The position numbers and the translations under genes are program-made. A stretch of 64,000 bases of DNA, taken from assembly GCA_030653545.1 (NCBI GenBank), contig JAURZE010000033.1:1-64000 (forward strand), in the 5' to 3' direction. Below the pieces are notes generated by a model. That model ran no database searches. It had not been told where the DNA came from and saw only the letters and a list, made by a program, of their open reading frames with translations. Position 1 is the first letter of the stretch. Each line of letters begins with the position of its first letter. Shown here piece after piece: positions 17,003 to 27,176 of this stretch. The DNA comes from Nitrospira sp. GTDB lineage: Bacteria > Nitrospirota > Nitrospiria > Nitrospirales > Nitrospiraceae.

Positions 17003-18091
17003 ATGCGCGCTAGACGAATATTCCTATTGGTTTCCTTTTCAGGTCTCCTGCTCAGCGTCACTGCGTTAGCATCTGAGCTGGCACTGAGAGCTTCAGGCCA
17101 CATCTCCACTGCCAGCATCCACGCCATCTCAAATAGGGACTTTGTGCGGGTGCCGGGCATGTTCGAACCGAACCAATCGGTGGAGGAAACGCCTCATCCC
17201 AAGCTTCATTACCATGCGACGATTAACTCGCTCGGCTATCGAGGGCCTGAATTTCAACGAATCAAGCCTCCTCACGTTATTCGAATCCTCTGCCTCGGGG
17301 ATTCCGGCACTTTCGGTCAGTTTGTGAACGATGATGAAACGCTCTCCGCAAATCTTGAGCGGATGCTGCGACAAGAAGGGCATTCTGTCGAAGTCATCAA
17401 TGGGGGCGTACCAGGCACAACTATTGTGGATCAAGTAGAGATCCTTAAACGGAGCATGAGCCTCGCCCCGGACATCGTCATTCTCACATTCAGCGAAAAT
17501 GATATTACTGACTTGGACGCGGAGCCCTCTCAATTTGCGGCGCTTGCGGAAAACCGGAAAGTGAAGGGACAGACAGGGCTGAGGACCGTCTATGAACTCG
17601 TTCGCGACACAGCCCTCTTTAATTACTTCCTAAAAGTCAGAGCGACATGGAAAACCTACTCGGCACCCCATGCATCAACCGCGGCATTCATTTCAAATCC
17701 TGAGGACTCGGAAACCCGGCATGAACAGCTATGGGCAAATTACTCACGCCAGATGGAGACAATGATTCAGTCTCTATCCGGCAGAAATATCCGCTTTATC
17801 TTCAATGGCTATCCGACACATCAACGGATCGGAGCCGACACGTTTACGGACGATCGGAGTCGCGTTCAACTCAGCCGGGCTGAAGCCTTGGCGAGGAGTA
17901 TGGGAGTGACCACGGTGTCGCTCCTTCCTTCCTTCCGAGAAACCGGACTGACCAAAGAAGAGCTCTACCATTTGCCGTACGATGGGCACGCGAATAAGAT
18001 GGGGTATCTGATTCAAGCGACAGCACTCCTTCCCGCCGCACGAGAAGCAATCCGGGCCGTTCGCCCCGACTCCGGAGACTCACGGCCCTAG
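17003..18091 (+). CDS. SGNH/GDSL hydrolase, secreted or membrane-anchored
   Basis: A 362-aa protein with an N-terminal hydrophobic segment (residues 5-25). The SGNH blocks are visible: ILCLGDSGTFGQFV (nucleophile Ser), a GG-V-PGT block II, TFSENDITD (block III Asn) and DGHANKMGY (block V Asp-x-x-His-like). Such enzymes remove acyl groups or esterify polysaccharides (compare AlgJ/AlgX-type acetyltransferase partners). Its position after GT4 and PhyH genes suggests O-acyl modification of a glycan. A GAAAGG precedes the ATG. Confidence 0.8.
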   Translation: MRARRIFLLVSFSGLLLSVTALASELALRASGHISTASIHAISNRDFVRVPGMFEPNQSVEETPHPKLHYHATINSLGYRGPEFQRIKPPHVIRILCLGDSGTFGQFVNDDETLSANLERMLRQEGHSVEVINGGVPGTTIVDQVEILKRSMSLAPDIVILTFSENDITDLDAEPSQFAALAENRKVKGQTGLRTVYELVRDTALFNYFLKVRATWKTYSAPHASTAAFISNPEDSETRHEQLWANYSRQMETMIQSLSGRNIRFIFNGYPTHQRIGADTFTDDRSRVQLSRAEALARSMGVTTVSLLPSFRETGLTKEELYHLPYDGHANKMGYLIQATALLPAAREAIRAVRPDSGDSRP

Positions 18092-18151
18092 AAGTGAGAG
18101 GGAACCAATAGAGGCAACACCACGGAAAACCTAATCCCTTGATATGATTCC

Positions 18152-19126
18152 ATGCCTGCTACCCCGATCGTGAGAGAACGTCCGCCCTTTCTGTTTACTG
18201 TTGTGTTTTCCCTATTGCTCTTTGCAACTATCGTTACTTCTAGTCATCCCATTTTCGCTGCCGAGCCTGATTTCGTTGGGCGTTGGAACATCACTCTTCT
18301 CGAAACATCTGGCTATTCTTCTGCCTGGCTAGAGATTAAGCCCATTGCAAACAAGGTCAAGAGCGGTCGGCTGGTGTGGATCTTTGGCGGAGCTGAGCCC
18401 ATTAAAGATGTTGCAATCACGGAAGACGTTCTGACCTTCACTCACATATTTATGGGAAAGCGACTACACTTCACCGCCAGATATGCAGGAGATGCTCTAT
18501 CTGGAACGACAACGGACCACAGTTCCACCATTAGATGGACTGGAGTTCGTGCGCCGGAGCTACAAACACCTACCACGCTGCGGCAAGGAACGCCTGTTGC
18601 CATTTTTTCTGGCAACAATCTCTCTGGGTGGACCTTGCGTAACGGATCCCCACCCTATTGTTGGCATACCGAAGAGGGCGTCTTATTCAACGACCCATCC
18701 TGCACAGACCTGAAATCGAATACCGATTTCATGAATTTTCATCTCTATCTAGAGTTTCGGCTCGACGACAAAGGCGGGAGCGGAGTGTACCTTCGAGGCC
18801 GATACGAAGTCCAAATCAGCCACGACGGGAACATGCCGCCTACCCCTCGCTCGACCGGCGCCATCTTTGGGCATATCGCTCCGACCCTGTCGGCCGGGAA
18901 AAACCCAGGCGAGTGGCAAACGCTTGATGTCACTCTCATCGGGAGAGAGGTGACCGTGCGGCTGAACGATCACGTCGTGATTGCCCATGAACAAATTCCA
19001 GGGCCCACGGGTGCCGCCCTCGACAGTGATGAAGCACGGTCGGGTCCCATCATGCTGCAGGGGGATCATGGCCGCGTGTCATTCCGTAATATCGTGATTA
19101 CGCCTTTGCTTCATCAAGTCCCTTAG
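18152..19126 (+). CDS. DUF1080 (3-keto-disaccharide hydrolase-like) secreted protein
   Basis: A 324-aa protein with a signal peptide or anchor at about 13-37. Residues about 140-320 match the DUF1080 concanavalin-like fold: AIFSGNNLSGWTLRNG, then FRLDDKGGSGVYLRGRYEVQI, ending with GPIMLQGDHGRVSFRNI. Characterised members bind or hydrolyse sugars. The first 100 residues after the signal form a separate beta-rich domain I do not recognise. It is the last gene of the GT4-PhyH-SGNH-DUF1080 group. The group is more AT-rich by eye than the flanking genes, a possible sign of transfer. Confidence 0.78.
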   Translation: MPATPIVRERPPFLFTVVFSLLLFATIVTSSHPIFAAEPDFVGRWNITLLETSGYSSAWLEIKPIANKVKSGRLVWIFGGAEPIKDVAITEDVLTFTHIFMGKRLHFTARYAGDALSGTTTDHSSTIRWTGVRAPELQTPTTLRQGTPVAIFSGNNLSGWTLRNGSPPYCWHTEEGVLFNDPSCTDLKSNTDFMNFHLYLEFRLDDKGGSGVYLRGRYEVQISHDGNMPPTPRSTGAIFGHIAPTLSAGKNPGEWQTLDVTLIGREVTVRLNDHVVIAHEQIPGPTGAALDSDEARSGPIMLQGDHGRVSFRNIVITPLLHQVP

Positions 19127-19366
19127 CGTCTCGATCCATGCACCGTTGACTCGTCCTGCACGGCGACACGGTCCTGAGTTCTTCCGTAAGTCTTCCTCTC
19201 ATCATACGGTCCTGAATTCGATCCCCTCAAAGAAGCCCGAATCTGAACGCGATCGTTGTCGGCCAGAGCCGCATCGGACGGTTCCTCTCTTGCAAAGAGG
19301 GGATTGACCCCGTAAGCTGCAGAATTATCTTCCCTTCCAGAACACTCGACACGAAAGCACTGGACC

Positions 19367-20386
19367 ATGGCAAATTCTGGTCGCGACTACTATCAGGTTC
19401 TCGGCATTCCGCGCACGGCTTCGGCCGATGAGATCAAGAAGGCCTATCGCCGTCTCGCCCGCCAGTTCCATCCCGACATGCACAGTGGCGCCAAGAAGGC
19501 CGAGATGGAGAAGAAATTCAAAGAGATGAATGAGGCGCATGAAGTCCTCTCTGACCCGGACAAGCGCAAAAAGTACGATCAGCACGGCGCCCAATGGGAG
19601 CAGGCCGAGGCCTATGAGCGAGCCCGCCAGGCCGCCGGAGCCCAAAGCCGCGGACAGGCCCACTCGTTCAGCGGCGAGGGATTTTCAGATATCTTTGAGA
19701 ATCTCTTCGGGGGCCGCGGTCGAGCAGCCGGCCAGCACGAATTTTCGGCATCCGGAGAAGATCTTGAAACGGAAGTCGATCTGTCTCTTCGGGAAGTCCT
19801 GAGCGGCGTCACCAAACGAATCAACCTCATGGAGCCGACCCCCTGCGCCACGTGCCGCGGAAGCGGCGCGGTAAAAAACCGGCCCTGCCAGGCTTGTCTG
19901 GGATCAGGCCATCGGATGGAGTCCCATTCAATCGAGGTCAAAATTCCTGCGGGCGTCCAGAACGGGACGAGAGTCCGCGTGCCAGGGAAAGGCCAGCTCG
20001 GCATGAACGGCGGCCGTCGCGGCGATCTCTACCTGCACGTCACGCTCATGCCGGACAAGGTCTTTCGGCAGCAAGGCAGTGATCTGCATGCCAACCTGCC
20101 GGTGTGGCCATGGGAAGCCGCCCTCGGTGCCGAAGTCATGGCCCCCACATTGACCGAGCCGGTCCGCGTGAAAATTCCCGCTGGTAGCCGTGCCGAGGGC
20201 AAACTACGCTTGAAGGGGAAAGGGCTCCCGACTGCGGCCGGAGGCCATGGCGACCTGTTCCTCACGCTGCAGATTGTCCTGCCGTCCCCTTTGACCGAGG
20301 GAGAACAAAAGCTGTACGAACAACTGAGTCACTTGCGAACGGGCGATCCACGCGCGGAGCTACTGGCCGCCGCCCAACGAAGCTAG
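19367..20386 (+). CDS. DnaJ-like co-chaperone with reduced zinc region
   Basis: A 339-aa Hsp40. The J domain (6-72) has the HPD tripeptide in FHPDMHSG. A short Gly/Phe-type region follows, then the C-terminal substrate-binding sandwich (about 130-330). The zinc region holds only two CxxCxGxG motifs (CATCRGSG and CQACLGSG) instead of the four of DnaJ or none of CbpA. One zinc site could still form. It stimulates DnaK and presents unfolded clients. The preceding 240-bp gap (19127-19366) has a small CCTCTC/GAGAGG hairpin but no CIRCE element. Confidence 0.88.
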   Translation: MANSGRDYYQVLGIPRTASADEIKKAYRRLARQFHPDMHSGAKKAEMEKKFKEMNEAHEVLSDPDKRKKYDQHGAQWEQAEAYERARQAAGAQSRGQAHSFSGEGFSDIFENLFGGRGRAAGQHEFSASGEDLETEVDLSLREVLSGVTKRINLMEPTPCATCRGSGAVKNRPCQACLGSGHRMESHSIEVKIPAGVQNGTRVRVPGKGQLGMNGGRRGDLYLHVTLMPDKVFRQQGSDLHANLPVWPWEAALGAEVMAPTLTEPVRVKIPAGSRAEGKLRLKGKGLPTAAGGHGDLFLTLQIVLPSPLTEGEQKLYEQLSHLRTGDPRAELLAAAQRS

Positions 20387-20418
20387 CTTCCTCCACTGTT
20401 CCCGATACAGGACTCTGC

Positions 20419-21054
20419 ATGCCGCTCGCCGAATACGCCCTGCTGGCCTTCAGCTCTCTATTTGTCATCGTCGATCCGATCGCAACGGTGCCGGCCTTTC
20501 TTGCCATGACGCCGCGCGATACCCTGCAACAGCGCCTGCGCATGGCCCGCGTCGCCTGCCTGGTGATGGTCGGAGTGCTGGCCGGGTTTGCACTGATCGG
20601 CAAATCGCTGTTTCACTTGCTGGGCATTACACTGCCTGCGGTACAGGTCGCCGGGGCACTGGTATTACTGCTGGTCGCCTTGGACATGCTCCGCGCCCAG
20701 CGTTCACCGGTCATGGAAACTGCCGAAGAAACCGCGGAAGCCAGCGGGAAAGACGATATCGCCATCACCCCCCTGGCCATCCCCATGCTGGCGGGCCCTG
20801 CGGCTATTTCGACCGTCATCCTGCTGGACGCCCAAGCGTCCGGGTGGGTTCAGCGCGGCATCTTGCTCGCTTGCCTTCCGGTAGTCGGTCTGGCAAGCTA
20901 CATTATCCTAGCGCTCGGGGCGAAAGGGGCCAAATGGCTGACTCCGATGGCAGAGAAAATCATTACGCGGCTCATGGGGCTGTTGCTCGCCGCCCTCGCC
21001 GTGCAATTCTTGTTTAACGGACTCAAAGGAGCAGGCGGGCTGTTACAGCAATAG
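20419..21054 (+). CDS. MarC-family integral membrane protein
   Basis: A 211-aa protein with six predicted TM helices. The family signatures SLFVIVDPIATVPAFLAMT near the N-terminus and ITPLAIPMLAGPAAISTVIL in the middle are clear, and the C-terminus ends with a final helix rich in Leu and Ala. MarC/UPF0056 proteins were once linked to multiple antibiotic resistance but their transport function is unproven. It follows the DnaJ-like gene by 32 bp in the same direction. Confidence 0.9.
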   Translation: MPLAEYALLAFSSLFVIVDPIATVPAFLAMTPRDTLQQRLRMARVACLVMVGVLAGFALIGKSLFHLLGITLPAVQVAGALVLLLVALDMLRAQRSPVMETAEETAEASGKDDIAITPLAIPMLAGPAAISTVILLDAQASGWVQRGILLACLPVVGLASYIILALGAKGAKWLTPMAEKIITRLMGLLLAALAVQFLFNGLKGAGGLLQQ

Positions 21055-21101
21055 CGCACTCTTTATCATCATTACACGCGAGTTTAACCGAAGGAGGACA
21101 C

Positions 21102-21728
21102 ATGCAACGATCCCGTGCAGCAATCATGACTCTGACTCTCGCAGCCGCGGTGAGCCTGACTCTAGGCACGTCCGGTGTCTGGGCCGAAGGATACGGCAAG
21201 GACGGCCATGCCGGCGGCGGACACAGCGCCATGGGTGGACACGGTATGGGCGGCATGATGCACAGCAGCGCCGGCCACCTCATCCGCCATCTCCTCAAGC
21301 ATGAAAAAGACATCGGCCTCACGGCTGACCAGGTCGCCAAGCTCAAGGACATCCAGCTCGGTCTGGACAAGACCAGGATCAAGGCGGAAGCGGATATCCA
21401 GGTCGCGGAACGCGAGTTGAAGGCCCTGACCGACGACGAGAAGTCTGATCTCGCCGCCATCGAGGCCAAACTGAAACAAAGCGAGGATATGCAGGTCGGC
21501 CTCCGCCTCACCTCCATCAAGACTAAACGCGAAGTCCTGGGTCTCTTGACCCCCGAACAGCGCGCCAAGGAAAAGGCCGAGCACGACAAAGTGATGAAAG
21601 AACACAAGGGCGCCGGCAGCGGCCACGGCACACCTCATGGCGGCGGTGCGGCGAATCCTCACGGCGGAACCAGTCCTCACAAAGGCACCGGAACTCCCTC
21701 AGCTCCCGGCAACATGTCAGTGCAATAA
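21102..21728 (+). CDS. Spy/CpxP/ZraP-like periplasmic protein
   Basis: A 208-aa secreted protein. The signal peptide is about 1-28 (cleavage near VWAEG). Next comes a His/Gly/Met-rich stretch (HAGGGHSAMGGHGMGGMMH), then a long helical hairpin (about 60-150) with the LTxxQ-like repeats LTADQVAKLKDIQ and LTPEQRAK. The tail is again His/Gly/Pro rich. Spy/CpxP/ZraP proteins act as periplasmic chaperones or metal-responsive sensors. The two His-rich ends suggest copper, zinc or nickel binding. A strong GGAGG lies upstream. It is followed by a PepSY protein 24 bp away. Confidence 0.78.
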   Translation: MQRSRAAIMTLTLAAAVSLTLGTSGVWAEGYGKDGHAGGGHSAMGGHGMGGMMHSSAGHLIRHLLKHEKDIGLTADQVAKLKDIQLGLDKTRIKAEADIQVAERELKALTDDEKSDLAAIEAKLKQSEDMQVGLRLTSIKTKREVLGLLTPEQRAKEKAEHDKVMKEHKGAGSGHGTPHGGGAANPHGGTSPHKGTGTPSAPGNMSVQ

Positions 21729-21752
21729 CCTGTTTTCTGAAGGAGGTGGTCC

Positions 21753-22106
21753 ATGAAATCTCTCACACTCATCCTCACACTCGCGATTGGAACAGTGTTG
21801 GCGCTCGGCACTCCCGCTTGGAGTGACGAGAAGAAAGGCGAGGAAGGCGATATTGCCGCCTTAGCGAAAGAAGCCAAGATCACGATCGAGCAAGCGATAA
21901 AAACCGCCGTGGAGAAAGTGCCCGGCACGGTCGTCGAAGCAGAACTTGAAAAGAAGCACGATAAGACTATCTGGGAAGTCGAAGTCCTCGGCGCGGACGG
22001 GAAAGTCACGGAAGTCCACATCGATGCTGCTACCGGCACGGTGATCGATACAGAAGCCAAGGACAAGAAGGACGAGAAGAAAAAAGAGGGGAAGAAAGGA
22101 AAGTAA
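21753..22106 (+). CDS. PepSY-domain periplasmic protein
   Basis: A 117-aa secreted protein with a signal peptide (about 1-25, ending PAWS-D). A single PepSY domain follows ([25 protein letters not shown]... to [16 protein letters not shown]). The C-terminus is an extreme Lys/Asp/Glu tail (about 100-117). PepSY domains bind or inhibit proteases and occur in metal-linked periplasmic proteins. AAGGAGGTGG is an unusually strong Shine-Dalgarno. It is likely co-transcribed with the Spy-like gene. Confidence 0.82.
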   Translation: MKSLTLILTLAIGTVLALGTPAWSDEKKGEEGDIAALAKEAKITIEQAIKTAVEKVPGTVVEAELEKKHDKTIWEVEVLGADGKVTEVHIDAATGTVIDTEAKDKKDEKKKEGKKGK

Positions 22107-22113
22107 TCGGACC

Positions 22114-23787
22114 ATGCCCAAAGAATTGAAGATGAAGAGTCACGATCTCCTCGTTGGTCCAGGCCGGGCGCCGGCACGGGCTATGCTCAAAGCCGTCGGG
22201 TTCACCGACGAAGATCTGTCCAAGCCCATCGTCGGGGTGGCCAATACCTGGATCGAGGTCATGCCCTGCAATTTTCACCTCCGGCGGTTGTCGGAACGGG
22301 TGAAGGCCGGGATCCGCGCGGCCGGCGGGACGCCGATTGAATACAACACGATCGCCGTCTCCGACGGCATTTCGATGGGGACCGAAGGCATGAGGGCCTC
22401 CTTAATCAGCCGGGAAGTGATTGCGGACTCGGTCGAGCTGGTCGCCCGCGGCCATCTGTTCGATGCGGTCGTCGCTCTGTCCGGTTGCGACAAGACCATC
22501 CCCGGCACCGTGATGGGGCTCGCCCGATTAAATCTGCCATCGGTGATGCTTTATGGCGGGTCGATCATGCCCGGCCAATTCCAGGGGCACGATGTGACCA
22601 TTCAAGACGTGTTTGAGGCAGTCGGTAAACACGCCTGCGGGACCATGACGAATGCGGAACTAAAAGATCTGGAAGATCATGCCTGCCCGGGCCCCGGCGC
22701 CTGCGGCGGCCAGTTCACCGCCAACACCATGGCCATTGCGTTTGAATTCCTGGGAATATCGGCCATGGGGCGTAACGGTGTGCCGGCCATGGATCAGCAC
22801 AAGGACGATGTCGCCTTTGAAGCCGGCAAGATGGTGATGGAGCTCCTCAAGAAGGATCTGCGTCCCAAGCAGATCATCACCCGCAAGTCGCTGGAGAATG
22901 CGATCGCCGCCGTGGCGACGACCGGCGGCTCGACCAATGCCGTCCTCCACTTGCTGGCTGTCGCCCGGGAGATGGGTGTGAAGTTGACCATCGACGATTT
23001 CGACAAACTGAACCGGAAAGTCCCGCTCCTCGCGGACCTGAAGCCGGGCGGTCGATTCACCGCGTCAGACCTCTTTGCCGCAGGCGGGACCACGCTCGTC
23101 GCCAAGCGGCTGCTGGATGCCGGCATCTTGCATCCGAATCAGCCGACCGTGTCCGGCCGCACTATCGGCGAAGAAGCCGCCGACGCGAAGGAAACAGCCG
23201 GGCAACAGGTGTTGCGGCCCCTCTCGAACCCGATCAAGCCCACCGGCGGCCTGGTCATTCTAAAAGGCAATCTGGCACCGGAAGGCTGCGTCGTGAAAGT
23301 GGCCGGCCATTCGATCATGAAGTTCCAAGGCCCGGCTAAAGTATTTGAACGGGAAGAGGATGCCTTCGCATCAGTCAAAGCAGGAAAAATCAAAGCCGGC
23401 GATGTGGTCGTGATCCGCTACGAAGGCCCGTCAGGCGGACCGGGCATGCGTGAAATGCTGGGCGTGACCGCGGCGATGGTGGGAGCCGGGCTCGGTGACT
23501 CGGTCGCCCTCCTCACCGATGGACGCTTCTCCGGCGCAACTCACGGCCTGATGGCCGGGCACGTGGCACCTGAAGCGATCAAGGGTGGCCCGATCGGCGC
23601 GGTGAAGAACGGCGATACGATTACCTTCGATATCGCCAAACGACGGCTGGACGTGGCGCTCACGGACAAAGAAATCAAGGCGCGCCTCAAGAAAGTCAAA
23701 CATCCCAAACCTCGATATACGACGGGAGTGATGGGAAAGTATTCGCGCCACGTGTCCTCAGCATCAGAGGGAGCAGTGACCAGCTAA
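22114..23787 (+). CDS. ilvD: Dihydroxy-acid dehydratase
   Basis: A 557-aa full-length IlvD. The Fe-S cluster cysteines lie in [11 protein letters not shown] and [20 protein letters not shown], and a third in the N-terminal MPCNFH. The phosphate/Mg loop region and the C-terminal [19 protein letters not shown] are standard. It dehydrates 2,3-dihydroxy-isovalerate and -3-methylvalerate in valine, leucine and isoleucine synthesis and sits in the cytoplasm. It begins only 7 bp after the PepSY gene, although they are probably functionally unrelated. Confidence 0.96.
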   Translation: MPKELKMKSHDLLVGPGRAPARAMLKAVGFTDEDLSKPIVGVANTWIEVMPCNFHLRRLSERVKAGIRAAGGTPIEYNTIAVSDGISMGTEGMRASLISREVIADSVELVARGHLFDAVVALSGCDKTIPGTVMGLARLNLPSVMLYGGSIMPGQFQGHDVTIQDVFEAVGKHACGTMTNAELKDLEDHACPGPGACGGQFTANTMAIAFEFLGISAMGRNGVPAMDQHKDDVAFEAGKMVMELLKKDLRPKQIITRKSLENAIAAVATTGGSTNAVLHLLAVAREMGVKLTIDDFDKLNRKVPLLADLKPGGRFTASDLFAAGGTTLVAKRLLDAGILHPNQPTVSGRTIGEEAADAKETAGQQVLRPLSNPIKPTGGLVILKGNLAPEGCVVKVAGHSIMKFQGPAKVFEREEDAFASVKAGKIKAGDVVVIRYEGPSGGPGMREMLGVTAAMVGAGLGDSVALLTDGRFSGATHGLMAGHVAPEAIKGGPIGAVKNGDTITFDIAKRRLDVALTDKEIKARLKKVKHPKPRYTTGVMGKYSRHVSSASEGAVTS

Positions 23788-23811
23788 CGAATCGGGCATT
23801 GTGTGGTTGAT

Positions 23812-23845
23812 ATCGGGGAGGAGCACATCTGTGTTTCTCCCCGAT
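23812..23845. terminator. Bidirectional terminator after ilvD
   Basis: ATCGGGGAG (23812-23820) pairs with CTCCCCGAT (23837-23845), giving a 9-bp GC-rich stem with a 16-nt loop between the convergent ilvD and 23850-24686 genes. There is a short T-rich stretch but no long U-tract. Confidence 0.6.
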
Positions 23846-23849
23846 TCTG

Positions 23850-24686
23850 TTAGTGGTAGGTTATCTGCCGTTCCCGGCTGACCACGGTTTCCAAAAGCGC
23901 GAGCGTTCCATTTTTCTCAGTCCACCGCTGAATCGTTTCCTTCGTCCAATTTCCCACGGTATCGAACTCATACGTCACGACGGACTTGCGAAGGTGCGCG
24001 CTCCGGAAGAACTCACTCTGCTGTTCGATCCGCTGACCGGCGTCGTTGTATCGATAGACATCTTTTCGCATCAACGTCCCGTCTCCTGCATAGAACCGGC
24101 TTTCCTTCAACCGGCCCAACGGCCCGTGATGATGCGTCGACTCCAGCACCAGACGCCCTTGAAAATATCGAGCGAGGTAAATCAGTGTCCCCCTGATGTC
24201 ATAGAGCGATTTTTCGACCGTTCCATTCCCGGTGATCGCGAGATCCTCCGTGACGACGCCCCGTTCGTCATACAGGCTGAATTCTGCATGGGCGAGCTGG
24301 CCATCATCGGTCGCCGCAATCATGGCCACTTGCCGGCCCTGCTCGTCGAACCCATACCGGTAGAGCTTCTTGTACAGCGCACGGCCGTCCGGCTCGACCG
24401 TCTGCTCTTCCGTTACCCGACCGGCATCATCGTAGGACAATCGGTACTGAGCCGAATCGGTTTCTTGCGTGGGAAAGAGTTCGACCTTCGTCAGGCGCCC
24501 GTCACGATCGAAGTGGTGGATGGTACGTAGTTGCGCATGACGGGTCTGCGCCGTCTTCACGGGGCCTATCAATTCTTGTTTGGAGAGATCGTTCGTCGTC
24601 GCGCCGAGTCCCGAGCCCGCGGCGGGACAGAGGAGAACCCCGACGATGAATAGAACCCGAAACAACCATGGATGATCAGTCTGCAT
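23850..24686 (-). CDS. Secreted protein with YD/RHS-like repeats, function unknown
   Basis: A 278-aa protein with a signal peptide (about 1-29). The rest is a run of short beta units reminiscent of RHS/YD repeats: HHFDRDGRLTKVELF, YDDAGRVTEEQTV, FDEQGRQVAMIAA, YDERGVVTEDLAI, YNDAGQRIEQQSE and FDTVGNWTKETIQ. These repeats usually wrap into a beta shell or bind carbohydrate. The protein is too short to be a toxin-carrying RHS protein. I cannot assign a function. It is separated from the protease gene by 60 bp and could share its promoter. Confidence 0.7.
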   Translation of the reverse strand: MQTDHPWLFRVLFIVGVLLCPAAGSGLGATTNDLSKQELIGPVKTAQTRHAQLRTIHHFDRDGRLTKVELFPTQETDSAQYRLSYDDAGRVTEEQTVEPDGRALYKKLYRYGFDEQGRQVAMIAATDDGQLAHAEFSLYDERGVVTEDLAITGNGTVEKSLYDIRGTLIYLARYFQGRLVLESTHHHGPLGRLKESRFYAGDGTLMRKDVYRYNDAGQRIEQQSEFFRSAHLRKSVVTYEFDTVGNWTKETIQRWTEKNGTLALLETVVSRERQITYH

Positions 24687-24746
24687 GCAGGTGGCGCATC
24701 ATACACCGCTTGCTCCAATGAGGAAACTCCTAGGCACGGAGCGTTC

Positions 24747-25766
24747 CTACCGCTCCTTCATACGCCCGCGCATCTCCAAAATCATGCCATCCAGATCGGC
24801 CTCGGCCTTGCTTCGATCACTGACCAATTCGTCCAAGTTATAGGTACGAGGTGCGGAAGGAGTTATGAGCGGCTGAACAGGCCCGCTCTGGGTTTTGGGG
24901 CTGACCATCTTGGGTGCCGGAGCCTGGATGGAGGCAGGAGGAGGAACCGGGATGGGTTGTTGCATCGGGAGCTGAGCCGCCGGCACTTCCGCCGCCGCAC
25001 GGGTTGGCCCAGACGGCGAGCGCGCTGGCAACTGACCTGAGGCAGCACCCTGTTCACGCAACCACTGCCTGGCGACAGAAGATTTGAGCGAGAAGCTGAT
25101 GCTGGTGATCGGCATGCCATCGGGCGCCACCCGGGCGATCGCCGTATTGACCCCGATCATATGTCCTTCACTGTCGACGAGCGGGCCGCCGGAATTCCCC
25201 CGGTTCAAACTGGCTTCCGTTTGGAAGACATGTTTCCCCTTCACGCCGTTGAAATTATCAACTTCGGCGCTGATCACTCCCGTCGTCAGGGTCCACAACC
25301 CTCCCTGTTCAGGGTGGCCGATCGCGATCACGCGGTCTCCGATCTTCGTCCGATCCGAGTCGCTTAGATCGATAACTGGAAGCGGAGCCGCCATGCCCTC
25401 AAGCTTGAGCAATGCCAAATCCAGCGGGGCAGAATAGGCCACCAGTTTGGCACGCACCATGCGGGCCAGGTCGGCTTTGGTATCCCCGCTCACGCGGACC
25501 GGCTTCAAGAACACGGACAGTCGCGGATAGGGCTTTCCCGTTTTCTCTTCAATGACCACATGCGCATTCGTCAGCACGACGCCGTCGGCCTGGATGATCG
25601 AGCCCGTTCCCCCGCTGCCGCCCTTTCCACTGTCGGAATGGCCCATGACCATGACGACGGCCGGTGAGGCCTGTTCATAGATCTCGCGCGGGGTCAGCTC
25701 CTTCGCTTCAACGCTCATGTGCCCCTGGCTAATCAGAGCCGCAAGAAAAACCAATGCATATCTCAT
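24747..25766 (-). CDS. Trypsin-like serine protease, HtrA/DegP-type without PDZ domain
   Basis: A 339-aa secreted protease with a signal peptide (about 1-20). The catalytic triad is visible: His in VVLTNAHVVIEEK, Asp in PLDLALLKLEG, Ser in NRGNSGGPLVD. The protease domain ends near residue 230. Where HtrA family members have PDZ domains, this one has a Pro/Ala/Gln-rich linker (about 235-305) and a short C-terminal helix. It probably degrades misfolded envelope proteins or a specific periplasmic target. AGGAG lies upstream of the ATG. Confidence 0.85.
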   Translation of the reverse strand: MRYALVFLAALISQGHMSVEAKELTPREIYEQASPAVVMVMGHSDSGKGGSGGTGSIIQADGVVLTNAHVVIEEKTGKPYPRLSVFLKPVRVSGDTKADLARMVRAKLVAYSAPLDLALLKLEGMAAPLPVIDLSDSDRTKIGDRVIAIGHPEQGGLWTLTTGVISAEVDNFNGVKGKHVFQTEASLNRGNSGGPLVDSEGHMIGVNTAIARVAPDGMPITSISFSLKSSVARQWLREQGAASGQLPARSPSGPTRAAAEVPAAQLPMQQPIPVPPPASIQAPAPKMVSPKTQSGPVQPLITPSAPRTYNLDELVSDRSKAEADLDGMILEMRGRMKER

Positions 25767-25937
25767 CGATTTCTCCTATCTTTCAATCGTCGCCGCATCG
25801 GAGAGAGACTGCTCCCGTCCCCCACTCCATCGACAACAGACACCTCGTTGCCCAATCTTATATGGCTCAACGGAGAGAGGCGCCAGGCGTCGACCAGCCG
25901 ACAGTACGAGAGCGAGTAGGAAAACCTGAGAAGCGAC

Positions 25938-27056
25938 TTATAGGCGCTTAAAGAAGTCGGCGACCATTTCAACCACGTAGGTCAATTGGGCGTCGCTGAG
26001 TTCGGCATAGATGGGGAGGGACATGACTTCTTCGGCGGCCCGTTCGGATAAGGGGAAGGCTCCCTTCCGATAGCCAAGCTCCTGGTAACAGCTCTGCAAA
26101 TGCATCGGGAGCGGATAATAGATCTCGGTCCCGACGCCCTTCTCTTTCAGATGAGCCCGAAGTTCGTCTCGCTTCGAGACCCGCACGGTGTACTGATTGT
26201 AGACGTGAAAATTGCCCGCCTTCGTCGATGGCAATGTCACCCGATCCAGCAAACCTGCCGCTCGAAACAACTGGTCATACCGGGCGGCATTGCGCCGGCG
26301 GCCTTCCGCCCATTGATCCAGATACTTAAGCTTGATATCGAGCACGACGGCTTGTAGCGTATCCAATCGGCTGTTAATCCCGACCGCTTCATGGAGATAG
26401 CGCACCCGGCTTCCATGCACGCGCAACATGGCCAGCGCATCCGCGAGTCCCTGATCATTAGTTGTGATCATCCCGCCATCGCCGAACCCGCCAAGATTCT
26501 TCGAAGGGAAAAAGCTGAAGCAGGCGGTATCTCCCAACACCCCGGCGCGCTGACCGCCTTGTCCGGCCCCGATGGCCTGGCAGGCATCTTCGATGACATG
26601 CAGTCTCTTTGCCTTGGCAATCTGGTTGATGGCCGGCATATCGGCGCATTGCCCGAATAGATGAACAGGAATGATAGCCTTGGTCCGCGACGTCACAGCC
26701 CGCTCTAGCTGGGCAGGATCAAGATTGAACGTATCCGGCTGAATATCGATAAAGACCGGCTTCGCACCCAATCGAGACACGGCGCCGGCTGTGGCGAAGA
26801 ATGTAAACGGGACCGTGATCACTTCGTCGCCTTGCCCCACTCCCATCGCCATCAGCGAAAGCAGCAACGCGTCGCTTCCCGAGGCACAGCCGATGGCATA
26901 CCGAGCACCGACATACTTCGCCAGAGACGCCTCAAAGGCCACCACGCGCGGACCGAGGATAAACCCCTGCTCGTCGCAGACCGTTTGAACCGCCGCCATG
27001 ATCTCAGCCCGAAGCGGCTGAAACTGAGCTTTCAAATCGAGAAGCGGAATGTTCAT
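25938..27056 (-). CDS. DegT/DnrJ/EryC1/StrS family sugar aminotransferase
   Basis: A 372-aa PLP enzyme. It has GCASGSDALLLSLMA, DACQAIGA and the PLP lysine motif FFPSKNLGGFGDGGMI. The C-terminal half has the family's dimer-contact pattern (YHVYNQYTVRV-like, YYPLPMHLQ). These enzymes transaminate nucleotide-linked keto-sugars for LPS or capsule (ArnB, WecE and relatives). No other nucleotide-sugar gene is adjacent, so the sugar is unknown. A 171-bp spacer separates it from the protease gene. Confidence 0.9.
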   Translation of the reverse strand: MNIPLLDLKAQFQPLRAEIMAAVQTVCDEQGFILGPRVVAFEASLAKYVGARYAIGCASGSDALLLSLMAMGVGQGDEVITVPFTFFATAGAVSRLGAKPVFIDIQPDTFNLDPAQLERAVTSRTKAIIPVHLFGQCADMPAINQIAKAKRLHVIEDACQAIGAGQGGQRAGVLGDTACFSFFPSKNLGGFGDGGMITTNDQGLADALAMLRVHGSRVRYLHEAVGINSRLDTLQAVVLDIKLKYLDQWAEGRRRNAARYDQLFRAAGLLDRVTLPSTKAGNFHVYNQYTVRVSKRDELRAHLKEKGVGTEIYYPLPMHLQSCYQELGYRKGAFPLSERAAEEVMSLPIYAELSDAQLTYVVEMVADFFKRL

Positions 27057-27176
27057 AGACTCACAGCGCCCCGAAACTCACTCGCATTGATTGCCTCTGT
27101 CCACGCGATCTTTACCCCATCAATACCTTGGACGCGATGTCTTTGCAAGTGGAGAATGAAACTGGCGGGACAGGAG

